Assembly: GCA_000818945.1 (NCBI GenBank)
Contig: KN805373.1
Coordinates: 840,005 to 904,004, forward strand
DNA: 64,000 bases
Reading direction: 5' to 3'
Origin: Schizochytrium sp. CCTCC M209059
Taxonomy: Eukaryota; Sar; Bigyra; Thraustochytrida; Thraustochytriidae
Shown: in pieces, positions 9,073-19,399 of the stretch
Layout: each line of letters begins with the position of its first letter
Position numbering within the stretch: the stretch's first letter is position 1
Notes under the pieces: generated by a model
Told to the model about the DNA's origin: nothing
Databases searched by the model: none
Seen by the model: only the letters and a program-made list of their open reading frames with translations
Program-made: the position numbers and the translations under genes

Positions 9073-9795
9073 ATGGCCTCGTTCTCCCCCGTACGGGACG
9101 TCGTAGACCCGGAAGCGCAGAGCCTGCCAGATCTCAAACACTTGCGGCGCGCAGACTACGAGCACGTGTACGAGCCATCGGACGACACATATCTCTTGGT
9201 TGACACGCTGCACGCCGAGAAAGCATTGTTAGACAGCTTGCGGCCGAAGTTGGCGCTCGAGATTGGCACCGGATCCGGATGTGTATCAACGGCGCTAGCC
9301 AAGCTTCTCAAGGTGCCGCCCGCGCTGTTCATGTTGGATATCAATCCCATCGCTGCGTCGGTGGCTTCGAGGACGGCGGCTCATAATGGGGTGATTACGG
9401 CGGATGCACTCGTTTCAGACTTGGACTCAGCTCTAGCGTTGCACCACAAGGTCGATGTGCTCATCTTCAATCCGCCCTACGTGGTAACCCCTTCAGAGGA
9501 AATTACCGAGTCTCTCATTGCGCGATCCTGGGCAGGCGGCAAGGATGGCCGTGAGGTTCTCGACAGACTTTTGCCGAGAATTGCCGACCTCTTATCTCCA
9601 ACTGGTATCTTTTATGTCATTGCAATCCTTGAGAACAAGCCCGAGGATATTTGCGAACGCTTGCGCAACTTTGGTCTGTCCAGCGCAGAGGTGCTCACTC
9701 AACGCCGTGCCAAGAACGAGCTTCTCATGGTCATCCGTGCGTCGAAATTTGAGACTATTGCAGACGGCGATTCCGGTCAGGCGAAGAGCACATGA
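9073..9795 (+). CDS. HemK2/MTQ2-type eRF1 glutamine methyltransferase (N6AMT1 family)
   Basis: 240 residues, the usual length for the family. The opening VYEPSDDTYLLVDTL is the family N-terminus. Motif I EIGTGSGC (63-70) binds S-adenosylmethionine. NPPY (133-136) is the signature for methylating amide or amino nitrogen. The family enzyme, in complex with TRM112, methylates the GGQ glutamine of release factor eRF1 in the cytosol. The shortness, and the lack of the N-terminal helical domain of PrmC/HemK1, favour HemK2/MTQ2. The ATG at 9073 sits directly before the conserved start. Confidence 0.93.
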   Translation: MASFSPVRDVVDPEAQSLPDLKHLRRADYEHVYEPSDDTYLLVDTLHAEKALLDSLRPKLALEIGTGSGCVSTALAKLLKVPPALFMLDINPIAASVASRTAAHNGVITADALVSDLDSALALHHKVDVLIFNPPYVVTPSEEITESLIARSWAGGKDGREVLDRLLPRIADLLSPTGIFYVIAILENKPEDICERLRNFGLSSAEVLTQRRAKNELLMVIRASKFETIADGDSGQAKST

Positions 9796-10124
9796 AGAGA
9801 GCAGTGCTCTTACAGCTTTTGATTGCTTCAAAAGTGAGAGTTCCAAAGGCTCGTTTGAAAGTCGGCAGTCAGCCGGACGCGCCCTCATGATACTCAGCAG
9901 ACTTAACTCCCTCACTTTCCCGAAAAAAACAGACCGTTCTTGTCACTTTCATGGAAATGGCGCACCTTTTTCGTCAGTTTGAAGGTAGCCTTTTTCCATT
10001 TTAGTTTAGGCTCTCGTTGCTCGTTCGGGGTAGGAAGGTCCAGAAACTGCCCAGTTTGATCCAGGAAAAACTCATACCTCCAGTTTACCCCCTCTGGAAA
10101 AACGAGAGACAAATACATTTCTTA

Positions 10125-10273
10125 GTGACAGGAGCGCGACGGTCAACAGCCGGATGACGTTGGACTTAGAGACAGGAGCACGACGCTCAACAGCCGGATG
10201 ACGTTGGACACGAGCCACAAAATATACAGTAAGAGACAGGAGCATGACGGATAACAGCCAGGCGACGTTGGAC
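10125..10273. repeat. Three diverged 41-bp direct repeats
   Basis: Units at 10125-10165, 10169-10209 and 10233-10273 share the pattern GACAGGAGC..GAC..then AACAGCC and GACGTTGGAC. The last two are also followed by similar GAGCCRCAAA sequence, so the higher unit is about 64 bp. The surrounding stretch 9796-10613 lies between two convergent genes and shows no coding frame I could support. Confidence 0.8.
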
Positions 10274-10613
10274 AAGAGCCGCAAACACTACTAAGATCTT
10301 ACCTGAAAAAAAAAAAAAAGAATTTTCTCAGAGTCGTAAACATAGAGAGACATTGCGCCGATGTGAAGCGCGGAGTGTCGATACTTTCCATCGCCGGAAA
10401 CAAGAGAAGAGGGAAAAGGAAAAAGTCAAGAACGTAAAACCGCATTTGTTTCAGCAAGAAACACCTTACAGCCATGGTTTGTGCGCTTCCATGGACGTTT
10501 GCCTGCGCGCGTGTAAGCAATAAAGACTCTGCCTTGAATCACGAGCAGGTTTGCACGAGCAATTTTTTGCCCATAAGCAATTGTTCACGAGCAGTTGAGA
10601 CGGCAAATCGCAT

Positions 10614-12658
10614 TTATCGCAAGTCCAGAAACGAGAGCTCGAGATTAAGCTTGCCCACAAAGAAATAACCCCGTTCGCGGCGTGCCCTGCCCAGTTCGTC
10701 GTTCTCCTCTTCCATATAATACTCGCTGTCAACAGATCCATTGCGTGCAAGCACGTTGACCAAGTTGTCCACAGCGTCCTTCATTTTTTCTCGGAGGTGG
10801 AGCTTGGTAAGACTTCGTTTGCGACGGTGGTGCTTGACTTTGGTGTTCAACGTCGGATCAGGGGTATCACTTCCGTGTGACTCCAGCTCTGGCGTGTGCC
10901 CGCGTGAAGCAGCACCTAGTGAAGAAGACGACGACAGACGTGAAGATGCCGTAATGTTCCGGTGACTCGACCAATTGTGCAGTGAGCTGTCGCGTTTCTG
11001 GCTTGCTTGGCTAGCGCCACCAAGACCACTTTTCTCTTTTGTAGCTTTCGCGCCCGATGTAAACCCGGAGCCAGCCTCGGATAAGGCGATCGCTGAAGTG
11101 CTTTCAACGATATCGATTTCGTCTCCAGACGTGTCGCCGTTCTCGCTAGAAGTGTCGGCATCGAAAGCACCGCGCAAAGAGTCCGAACTTGCGCGCAGGG
11201 CAGCCTCTGTAGAGCTGTCGCGCGGTAACAGAGACGAGACGTCGTGCTCATAAATGCTTCCTCTCGGGCTTTTGCCAGACATCTCTGTTCCTACTTCCAG
11301 TGCATTAGATGCTGCGGATTGCTGGTTGCGCCACGGCCTACGTATTCGCAATCGATCTCGACGTCGTTGATGCCGCTGGTGGTGCGGAGGCGCGCCTTCA
11401 CTTGAACCTACATCACCACTTGATGGTGCATTTTCGCCGAATCCATCGGTGTTGCCATGGACCGAACCAAGTGATTTGCCTTCATTATTTGGCGTAGTTT
11501 CAAAGTTGTGCAGGCCTTCCAAAGACGCACTCTGGCGGGAGCTTGAAGCAGCGCTGGCGTGTTTGGGACTCTCTATGTCTTCGATATTTCGATGGCTCGA
11601 GAAGGACGCCTCTGTAGCAGCTTGAGGCCGATACTCAAAAAGTTTGACGCAGACACTGCGAGGCGTTGGCGGCACATTTTCTTCATGCTCGACCTCGTGG
11701 GGGGCGTCCGCTTTGAGTTGGTTGATATCCACAAGTGCGGACCCAATAAGTCTGTCCTTGCCGACTTTTTCGTGATTCCATACAGAGACTTCAAGCAAGG
11801 CTACACCATTCCACGACATATTGAATCGAACATTCTCTTGCGGACCCTCATTCCACTCGGGGTTCAAAGCACGACTGATGGCGCGGGTTCGGGCTTCGTG
11901 GTCCCCTAGGCGTACCACGCAGTATGGGTTGGTGAAGAAAGCAGAGGGCGCTGGGGCAAGAGGGATCGCCGCAGACATAGGCGTCAAGTGCTCAGCGCTT
12001 AGCACGCGCACAGAAACAATGCCCACGTACTCGATGCGGCCCTGACCCATGGACGTGTGCGCACGAGCAAGCCTCGTCGTACGCTGCTCCCACGGGATTG
12101 GAGGCAGTCTATGCGTTTTGCTCGAGTTATTTTCGCGCGAAAAGAGCTGATCATCGTACTTGGCTTTGACGTACTCTCGCACATAAGATCCTGGTGTATC
12201 CTTGGCGGAGGGTTTGGGCCATATTTGTGGAACATAGAATTCGAGGCGCTCGTTAACGCGTAGATTTCCCCCTTGTTCTAGTCTTTCCGTCCACAGAGGC
12301 TTCCAGTTGTCCAAGTCGAGTGTGATGGATTGCATAAAGGAGATATGCGCGCCGAGTGATCGGTGAGCCCCTGCGCAACTGGCGCAAAGAAAAACGCCAA
12401 AGGTGGTGCTTGCCCACGTTGAGGATGGCGCGTTGCAGTCTGCGCACACCGAATTTTCCGGGAGCCGCTGTAATTCCAAGAGACGCGCCTTTAGACCTCC
12501 GGATGGCGATGATCCCGAAGGTGATATGCCTAGTGCTACAGCTGCTGCAGCTGCTACTGATGATGATGATGCTGATGATGATGATGATGAAGATGATGAT
12601 GATGATGATGATAGCAATGCTGATCCTCCTCCTCCTCCTCCTCCTCCTCCTCCTCCTT

Positions 12659-12689
<31 letters not shown>

Positions 12690-13095
12690 ATGATGATGCT
12701 GCTGCTGGACCGCAGGACGTGAATGACAAGGACGAGAGGGATGAGGAAGGGTCTTTTGCAACTGCTTGGGTTTCTTCAAAAGAGTTCCCATCCCCGTTGT
12801 CTTCATTGTTGCCTACCTCCGCATCACTCACACTGACAACACTGTCTGCCTCGCCGCTTGCTGCTGCATCATCTTCGGCATCGAGTGCTTGTACAAGGAG
12901 CTTGCGGCCGGATGCAGAAAGATTCGAAGGTTCAAGCTCGTTTTTCGCAGCACCTCCGGAGCTTGAACGGCTCTTGGTCTTGCCGCTGGCTGACGGTCCG
13001 CTCGCGCCGGCGCCCATGGTTCCCGCCGTCGCTGCGCTCGCGCCCGTTGTAGTCGCTCTCGAGTCCCGTGACCTTTTGGAGGACTTTGAACCCAT
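10614..13095 (-). CDS. ArfGAP zinc-finger protein with C2 domain
   Basis: It should activate GTP hydrolysis by Arf-family GTPases in membrane traffic. The ArfGAP finger reads CADC...GVFLCASC followed by AHRSLGAHIS, with Cys spacing CX2CX16CX2C and the Arg of the HRSLG segment. A C2 domain follows (VRVLSAEHLTP...NPYCVVRLGD...NPEWNE...VWNHEKVGKDRLIG), which suggests lipid or calcium binding. The tail is Ser-rich and probably disordered. The N-terminus (ATG 13095, MGSKSSKRSRDS) lies in a different frame from the finger. A GT-AG intron 12831-12762 (GTGAGT...AAGCAG) joins them in phase and gives about 803 residues. GTAGGC at 12816 is an alternative donor. Polyhistidine, polyglutamine, polyglycine and polyserine runs precede the finger. 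Confidence 0.87.
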
Positions 13096-13188
13096 CTCTC
13101 TACGTTGTTTCCTCAGCGTCCGCGGTCCCGGCCCTCGCCTTGCGTCGCCAACGCCAACGCCGCCGCCCGCGCCAGGCCGCGCGGCGGG

Positions 13189-13257
13189 TGCGCACGCGCG
13201 TGCGCGAGCGCAAGCTCGAGCGCAAGCACGAGCGCGAGTGCGAGCGCGAGCGCGAGC
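13189..13257. repeat. GAGCGC/CGAGCG hexamer-rich tract
   Basis: Alternating GCG and GAG-type hexamers in the leader of the ArfGAP gene. Frames across it translate only to Ala/Arg repeats. The rest of 13096-13577 (leader of ArfGAP, 3' region of panC) shows nothing else. Confidence 0.65.
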
Positions 13258-13577
13258 TCTGCCGCACACTGCGCAGCGCTGCAACAATGAAATGAAAAAG
13301 AATAAATTAAAAAAATGAACTCACCGGAACTGCTGCCAGAGATGCGGCGGCAGCCGCATGCCACAAAGACGTGTGGCACACCTCCGCCCTTTACGCGCGC
13401 GCGTCACGTGTAACACGCACACGTAGCATCGCCGTGGGCGGAAGACAAGAAAAGAAGAGAGTTCTAACGAGACGACATGAAAAGAAGCGAAAAAGGCCTC
13501 GATGGACTTTGCCAGGTTCGGAGATTCGCCGATTGAGAAAGTAAGAGTCAACCACTCAGAAAGAAACCAAAAAATAT

Positions 13578-14660
13578 CTAACGCTGGATGTGAGGCTGCT
13601 TGCCCAAAAGCACGTTGTCGAGGATGCGGCAATTTCCAAATGAAACGGCTGCGGAGGCCATAATGTTTTCCTCGGGAAGCGGGCGATCCGAAGTAAACTC
13701 TGCGCCCTCAAGATTATCACAGAGGCTCAAGTACTCGGTCAGGAAGAGGTCTTCCTCATCGAGAATATCCTGGCCCTTTAGTTTCAGAAAAGTAAAGTCC
13801 CGCTCGCCATCATTGTAGGCGTCACGCATAGCGCAGAGAGCCTTGTAGAGCGCTGGGGCGGCACGGCGTTGTTCTTCAGACAAGTAAACGTTGCGACTAC
13901 TCATGGCGAGGCCGTCCTGCTCGCGCATAGTCTCCACGGGAACGACTTGAACGTCAATATTGAGATCGCGCACCATCCGGCGAACAACAATTTGCTGGAG
14001 ACCATCCTTTTGTCCGAGGAAGAGATGAGTGGGCTGCACAATGTTGAGCAGCTTGCTCACAACCGTAGCTACGCCGCGGAAAAAACCGGGACGTGCTGCG
14101 CCCTCAGAAACAAAGTCGATACCATCCGGCACCACGTGCGTCTTGGTAACCTGCGTGCTTGTCTGCCCATGCTTGGAGCCAGGATACATTTCCTGCTGTG
14201 AAGGGACAAAAACAGCGTCCGCGCCTTTATCGAAGAGCAGAGCAAGGTCCTTGACAGGTTGCCGAGGATATTTGCCAAAGTCCTCGTGGGGAGCAAATTG
14301 CGCCGGATTGACAAAGATGCTCGCTGCAGTAAAATCGCATTGCTTCGTCGACTCCGCAATCAGGCTCATGTGGCCGTCATGCAAGGCACCCATGGTGGGC
14401 ACAAAGCCAATCGATGGATCGATCGGCTCGCCTTCGCCTTCAGATGTCCGAAAATGGGCCCGAGCAGAGCGCCAGCTCCTCATCTCGGCGATGGTGAGCA
14501 GAACACTGTCTTCAGACACCCCAAGCTCCTTGCAAATTTTGCTGCGGGCTTCTTCGTCCACGTAGGCCTCGCTGGCAAGCCCCCTTCGAGCTGTCACCAG
14601 CGCCGCGGCAGCACGCTTTGGCAGGTTGAGGGCCCCGCGCATCGGGCTACTGAGGAGCAT
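13578..14660 (-). CDS. panC: Pantothenate synthetase (pantoate-beta-alanine ligase)
   Basis: It makes pantothenate from pantoate, beta-alanine and ATP, the last step of vitamin B5 synthesis before coenzyme A. Family motifs are clear: the nucleotide-binding PTMGALHDGH (88-97), ASIFVNPAQFAP, LFLGQKDGLQQIVVRRMV and GLAMSSRNVYLS. Counted from the ATG at 14660, 360 residues are encoded. The first 30 are rich in Arg, Ala and Ser with no acid, so a mitochondrial presequence is likely. A further ATG at 14759 would add 33 residues that look like leader. The enzyme has plant and bacterial counterparts, so the organism should not need dietary pantothenate. Confidence 0.94.
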   Translation of the reverse strand: MLLSSPMRGALNLPKRAAAALVTARRGLASEAYVDEEARSKICKELGVSEDSVLLTIAEMRSWRSARAHFRTSEGEGEPIDPSIGFVPTMGALHDGHMSLIAESTKQCDFTAASIFVNPAQFAPHEDFGKYPRQPVKDLALLFDKGADAVFVPSQQEMYPGSKHGQTSTQVTKTHVVPDGIDFVSEGAARPGFFRGVATVVSKLLNIVQPTHLFLGQKDGLQQIVVRRMVRDLNIDVQVVPVETMREQDGLAMSSRNVYLSEEQRRAAPALYKALCAMRDAYNDGERDFTFLKLKGQDILDEEDLFLTEYLSLCDNLEGAEFTSDRPLPEENIMASAAVSFGNCRILDNVLLGKQPHIQR

Positions 14661-14955
14661 TTTGGACACTGTGCAGACCGCGTAGTCCTCCGCGCACGCA
14701 GCTGCACACTCCTCCTCCTTCTTGTTCTTGTTGTTGCCAAGGCTTTCCCGGTGTGCCAAGGACGAGCCTCGCGCTCTCGATATTCGCGCGGAGATTCGAA
14801 GCCTTATGCTGCTCTGCTCCGCTCGTGCTCAGCAAGCTCAGCTGCCACCCCACTGAAAACGAGAAAGAAAAAGAAAGATTCCCAGTCGAACATTCAGCTC
14901 TTCTGGAATTTTGAGAACCCTGTGCTCCAACGGGTAAGTCGCTGACTGGTGACCG

Positions 14956-14982
14956 CCTAGGCCTAGGCCTAGCTAGGCCTAG
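14956..14982. promoter_or_regulatory. TAGGCCTA palindrome cluster upstream of TRAP-alpha
   Basis: Three overlapping or adjacent TAGGCCTA-type palindromes, about 125-150 bp before the TRAP-alpha start codon. Similar clusters lie at 17396-17410, 29521-29529 and 51913-51926. A regulatory function is inference. Confidence 0.35.
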
Positions 14983-15104
14983 TATGTGAGACGAGCGAGA
15001 GCCTTGCGAGTCCCCTAGGTGGATGGGCTCACATTACACAAGTTCCTGGAAACGTACCGGTAGACAGACAAAGCGACAGCTCGCAGGGGCAGGGACGACG
15101 GAGG

Positions 15105-16013
15105 ATGTTGGGGTACAGCAGCAACACGCTGACGCGTGTACACTTGGGTGTTCTACTCTGCATGGTACTACTCATGCAATTGGTCCTTGAGGTAGACAGC
15201 ATGAACGGGATCGAAAAAAGGGAAGTAGGGGAAGAAGAAGTGGGAGAAGAAGGCCACCTCATCCACGATGCATACGCAGATGAGGAGGTGCTAAGCTTTG
15301 CCGAGGATGAAGATGAGATGCCTCTTGATGAAAGAATTGAAACGCGACACACTACTCCATTTGTTCGAGTCACGTTTGCGCTCTTTGATCCAGCGTGTAG
15401 CCTTGCAGGCTGCGACGCACAGACGCAAGCCCTTAACCGCCCAATTCTCATGAGCCATGATCTCCAAGACGCGCTACAGCCGCAAGCAGAGAGGAAAAAA
15501 CCAGCAGATTACGACTCAAATTCTGATCCGGATCACGGTACGCTCGTGGCTGCAACTACCGAGAAGGGCACGAAACTTGTCCATATGAGAGTAGGTAGCA
15601 CACAGTACATCCTGTGCAGCCTTATCAATGAAAAGTCTTATGCATTGAGGGTTGCACATGCGTATTTTTCGGCTAAAAGTTTTTCCTCCAGCGATGATGG
15701 TATTCCTTATGATATGCCCGAGGTGAAGTTGGATCGGTTTATCCCTTCTGGGGAAGAGACTTCGTTTATGCTCAAATTGTCTCTTCCCGAACACCGGGTA
15801 GGTATCAGAGCAAATTTGGCAATTTCCTTAATAGTCAAGGGGGTTAGAGCTGAGGATGCTTACAGCGAGGCGATCGATCTTATGCATATCGATCTCATTA
15901 CGGTTCAACAGAATGACTATTCAGACGAATATCGTGCAGCGGCTGGTCTCTTGAGCTTCCTTCTTAGTGCGTGCGCCCTCTTTTTAGTTTTTCGAGAGAG
16001 CTCGTCGAGGTAA
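15105..16013 (+). CDS. Translocon-associated protein alpha subunit (TRAP-alpha/SSR1)
   Basis: 302 residues with the TRAP-alpha layout: a signal sequence (LGVLLCMVLLMQLVL), a very acidic stretch (about 36-75), a luminal beta-rich domain, one membrane helix (about 278-296) and a short basic tail. The luminal segment has the pattern of the family: a tract on failing to be filled (ALRVAHAYFSAKSF), then FIPSGEETSFMLKLSLPEHRVG. TRAP sits beside the Sec61 channel in the ER membrane and helps certain signal sequences insert. The acidic N-terminal stretch is a known calcium-binding trait of the family. The match is by pattern rather than high identity, so it is somewhat uncertain. Confidence 0.8.
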   Translation: MLGYSSNTLTRVHLGVLLCMVLLMQLVLEVDSMNGIEKREVGEEEVGEEGHLIHDAYADEEVLSFAEDEDEMPLDERIETRHTTPFVRVTFALFDPACSLAGCDAQTQALNRPILMSHDLQDALQPQAERKKPADYDSNSDPDHGTLVAATTEKGTKLVHMRVGSTQYILCSLINEKSYALRVAHAYFSAKSFSSSDDGIPYDMPEVKLDRFIPSGEETSFMLKLSLPEHRVGIRANLAISLIVKGVRAEDAYSEAIDLMHIDLITVQQNDYSDEYRAAAGLLSFLLSACALFLVFRESSSR

Positions 16014-16205
16014 CGCTTTGTGTAATTTACATTTTTATAAGGAATCGAGGATAAAGGTGAAGTGGGAAAAGAGCAGGACAAAAGCTCGATTGAAGGACCC
16101 CCGAGCCTCGGTCCACGTAGCCTGCTTCACATTTTTTTCGAATCTGGACCCTCTTCTTCTTCCTTTGCACTTTTCTTCTTTCTCTTCTTTTTCTTTTCCT
16201 TCTTT

Positions 16206-16862
16206 CTACGAAGCAAGGAGCTTATTCACCAAGAGGTGTACCATGGTTTGCCTCGTCGTATTGTCGATAGGATGATCCGCTCTTGGGGCGCGACGCAAAA
16301 TACGTGTGTTAAAGTCCTTGAGTACTTTGCAGCTTGAGCAGACGTCACCTTCCATTTCAGTGCGCAGTGCGCACTCTGGGACTGCACATGAGTTCGTTGG
16401 CAATAAGATCTTTGCAGGCAAGTGGGATTCGGCTATGGGACGAAGAAAGGATGCTGGAACATAGCCCTTATCGCCTGCAGAATTCTTGCAAAATGTCCAG
16501 CCTTCGTTACCGCCTTCCGACTGCTCCAGAGCAAGCACCTTTTCATTCTTTACTACAGAAAGACCGTGGGCGTCTGGTTCGCCCTGGAAGTTGTCAATGG
16601 TAATCATCGGTGTCCAAGGCACGGCATGAGCATTATCAGGACAGTCACTGGCTTGGCTTTTGCTTTCAGGATCGTGTTGCATTTCAACATAGGACAGTGG
16701 AAAATATCCGCGCTCATCGTCCAAGCGTTCTGTCCCTTGAAGCCGTGTACCAAGAACCCAACCATCATCAGTGACTGTCTCAACATGAAGCTTTTCACCA
16801 GGCGTGAGCGAGAGCTGCTCCGGGCCTCCTTGAAATGCATATCGAGCAATTGCAAATTGCAT
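16206..16862 (-). CDS. Small protein with two SH3 domains and a Cys-pair tail
   Basis: 218 codons from the ATG at 16862. The first SH3 domain spans about 1-60 (ARYAF..., LSLTPGEKL, DDGWVLG, GYFPLSYVE). The second spans about 85-145 (IDNFQG..., LSVVKNEKVLAL, GWTFCKN, GYVPASFLRP). Both keep the closing G-Y-F/V-P motif. Four Cys (159, 164, 175, 178) then form a CX4CX10CX2C pattern that could hold one zinc. This suggests an adaptor binding proline-rich partners, perhaps in actin or endocytic work; the role is inference. It is convergent with TRAP-alpha, 192 bp apart. Confidence 0.75.
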   Translation of the reverse strand: MQFAIARYAFQGGPEQLSLTPGEKLHVETVTDDGWVLGTRLQGTERLDDERGYFPLSYVEMQHDPESKSQASDCPDNAHAVPWTPMITIDNFQGEPDAHGLSVVKNEKVLALEQSEGGNEGWTFCKNSAGDKGYVPASFLRPIAESHLPAKILLPTNSCAVPECALRTEMEGDVCSSCKVLKDFNTRILRRAPRADHPIDNTTRQTMVHLLVNKLLAS

Positions 16863-16982
16863 TTCGTGCACGTCTTGCGCGCGTGTTTCTCTTCACTTCT
16901 CCAGAAAGAATTTTATAGTGACTGGATGTATTGCCTTGGTAGTGTTGCTCCGCTCCCTAAAATTGTCTTAATCGACCGCCTG

Positions 16983-17047
16983 CCTGCCTCTGTCTGCCTC
17001 TGCCCGCTTGCCTGCTTGCCTGCTTGCCTGCTTGCCTGCTTGCCTGT

Positions 17048-17099
<52 letters not shown>

Positions 17100-17130
17100 G
17101 TGTCTGCTTGCTCAGTTGCTTGCGTGCCTG
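16983..17130. repeat. (CTTG/CCTG)n tetranucleotide tract
   Basis: An imperfect tract of CTTGC and CCTGC units upstream of the SH3 gene. The region to 17794 also carries TAGGCCTA palindromes (17396-17410), a direct repeat of CAGGACTC, an A-rich stretch and a (GA)n tract. No gene is seen in it apart from exon 1 of the next gene. Confidence 0.85.
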
Positions 17131-17697
17131 CTTTCGAGACAGTGAGCGATTTGCTTCGCTGCCTCCGTTTTGGGTTCTACAAATACCCTATGACAACCAT
17201 GCAGCAACAATGGAACGAGCGAATCTACTGCCATTGACGGCATCTAGGCCTCAAGCGACTAAACACCGCGGTATCTCATGCTATGATTAGCACCAACGAT
17301 GAGACTCGAAAAGCCCTTTTCCAAACGCGGCTACGTGTCATGATGGAGATGTTGAATACCCATGACTCGGATTAACACCGTGGCTCGGACTCGCACTAGG
17401 CCTAGGCCTACAGGACTCCAGGACTCCAGTCCGAGTCTGAGTCCATCCGCAAGCGTAACGGCACTGAAGTAAAATAAGGTCGAAAAAGCGAAAAAGTTGA
17501 AAATAAAACAAAATAAAATAAAAAGGAAATCTTGCCACGGGTGGAGCAGCTCGCTTCTCCGGGATCGCAAAGTGGCGAGCTGCACTGGCCGCAGCTTGTA
17601 GTAACCAGGCCAGCGAATCCCAACGCAGCGGATCGGCCGGCCAAGCAGCGTGCGAAGGAGGCTACGGTGCTGAGCCCCAGGCTGAGCGCGCGCGTGG

Positions 17698-17722
17698 GAG
17701 AGAGAGAGAGAGAGAGAGAGGA
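17698..17722 (+). repeat. (GA)n tract in the leader of the nucleoplasmin-like gene
   Basis: About twelve GA units on the sense strand, roughly 75 bp before the start codon. Confidence 0.85.
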
Positions 17723-17794
17723 AGAGACACTTACCGCGAGGTTGGCACTGCGCGTCCAGCCAGCCGTCAACGAGATAGCACAAAGAGGCCCGCC

Positions 17795-17912
17795 ATGAAG
17801 GCCGCTACCGCCGCCGGCAAGGCGAACGGGAATGGTCAGAGCGCGGGGCGCTTTGTTCGCCCAATGCCTGACCAACCATTCGGTACGTTTTAAAGTTAAA
17901 CTCGTCCATTCG

Positions 17913-17955
<43 letters not shown>

Positions 17956-19003
17956 TCCCTCCCTCGAGAGGATGGGATGCTGACGAATGAATTCAATGCG
18001 ATGCGCAGGCCTCGAAATTAAGCCAGGTCAACCTCGGACCGTTCGTCTGGACGATGGAGATGTCCTGCTCGTCACCGCTGCGTGCCTTGGCGAGACTGTA
18101 GGCTCTGCTAAGGATCGAGCTGTTCTGAAGCTCGAGATCCCAGACGCCAATGACGAAATCACCATCTGCACACTGGTACCTTACCACCAAGAGAACGTGG
18201 CGCTCGATTTGCCTCTTGCGGCCTCGGAGTTCACGTTTGCAGTTGCTGGGGCCACGACCACTTCCATTCACATTTTGGGTCGCGTTGTCCTTGACGCTGA
18301 CGAAGACGAAGCAGACCCTGGCCAGGAAAACGTCCAGCCCAGTCCATATGGAGACCTCATGTCGAGCCAGCTGATGGGCCAGACCCTCGAAAACCAGGAC
18401 GATGATGAGGATGATGAGGATGACGAAGACTACAATGATGACGATGACGAGGAAGGAGACAGCGACGAGGATGACGACGATGACGAAGGTGACAGCGACG
18501 ACGATGACGACGACGACGAGGAGGAGGAGGAGGGGGATGGCGACGATGGCGACGACGAAGAAGACGAGCTCACGCGCCGTATTCAGCAGAGCTTTCCCAA
18601 CAGGGCTGTCAAAGTTGACGACGCGGATAACGAAAGCGACTCGTCCTCTGACGCAGATGATACAGCAAAGAAGAGCTTGTCCAAGGTGGTAAAGGCACGC
18701 AAGGCGGAGAACCAGGCATCTACTGCTGCAGGGAGCAAGCGTCGTCGCATTGAAGCTGACGAAGAAGCTGCTGAGCTTACGGCGAGCTCTGCACTTGAAA
18801 GGGTCGAATCATGGGTCAAGGCCGCCGAGGGGAAGTCAATGGGCGTTTCCACTCTTGCGGAGCAATTTAACGATACCTTTGGAAAGACCGTCAAGCAACT
18901 GGGCTTCAAGAAGACGTTCAAGAAGTTCATCGATGATTCCAAGGTTCTTAAAGTAAGTGGTGACCAGGTCATCTACAAGCGACCCAAAAAGGTTAAACAA
19001 TAG
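17795..19003 (+). CDS. Nucleoplasmin-like (HD2/FKBP-NPL type) histone chaperone
   Basis: Two exons: 17795-17882 and 18009-19003, 360 residues. The donor is GTACGTTTT and the acceptor GATGCGCAG, with phase kept at G/GC. Joining gives MPDQPFGLEIKPGQP, where FGLEIKPG matches the opening of the nucleoplasmin-like domain of plant HD2 proteins and insect/fungal nuclear FKBPs. That domain spans about 25-125. A run of about 75 almost purely acidic residues follows, then a basic Lys/Arg segment (KRRRIEADEE) and a C-terminal helical domain with WVKAAEGKSMGVSTLAEQFNDTFGK. No FKBP prolyl isomerase domain is present. Likely role: nuclear or nucleolar histone binding. If read without the intron, the frame has a false start at 17987. 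Confidence 0.85.
17911..17954. repeat. (TGCG)n tetranucleotide inside the first intron
   Basis: Eleven TGCG units lie inside the 126-bp intron of the nucleoplasmin-like gene. Confidence 0.85.
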
Positions 19004-19399
19004 TTTGATGATTGCAGCCTACTACGAATTTTTCAAAGCTTTTTCTTTTTCTTTTTCTAGGATTCTCAAGGTTCAAAGTAGAAATTTCATGCGCTCGAAA
19101 CTAAGCGTCCTCCGGTATGAACGGGGCGAGCCTCCCAGAACAGTAAACTCATTATTAATTTAAAAAAGAAAAAAGAAAAAAGAAAAAAGAAAAAAAGAAT
19201 GCATTGGTTTGTGAAACGGCATACAAGAAGGAAAACCCATTCCTGAGTCGTCCGCGACTTTCATTTCGTGGCTTGGCGCATTGTTCGAAAGTTTCATGAC
19301 AATGCAAAAGGATCAAGGCTCTCATTTGTTCGCGGACTTAGGCTAGATGATATTTTGCTTGAGCTGATTTTTGCTTTCTTTTTTTGAAATCACGCAAAT
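19004..19399. other. Convergent 3' region, nucleoplasmin-like / DsbA-like genes
   Basis: AT-richer DNA with an A-rich (AAAAAGA)n tract around 19161-19197. No gene is seen. Confidence 0.5.

Noticed and set aside
8644..9213. 189-codon minus-strand frame
   Set aside because: It overlaps the start of the MTQ2-like gene antisense and shows no domain.
12253..12760. Continuation of the ArfGAP N-terminal frame into polyarginine/polyisoleucine
   Set aside because: Out-of-frame reading of triplet repeats and antisense-like ArfGAP codons.
12356..13318. 320-codon plus-strand frame
   Set aside because: Mirror of the ArfGAP gene. Its Met/Asp-rich content comes from the GAT repeats.
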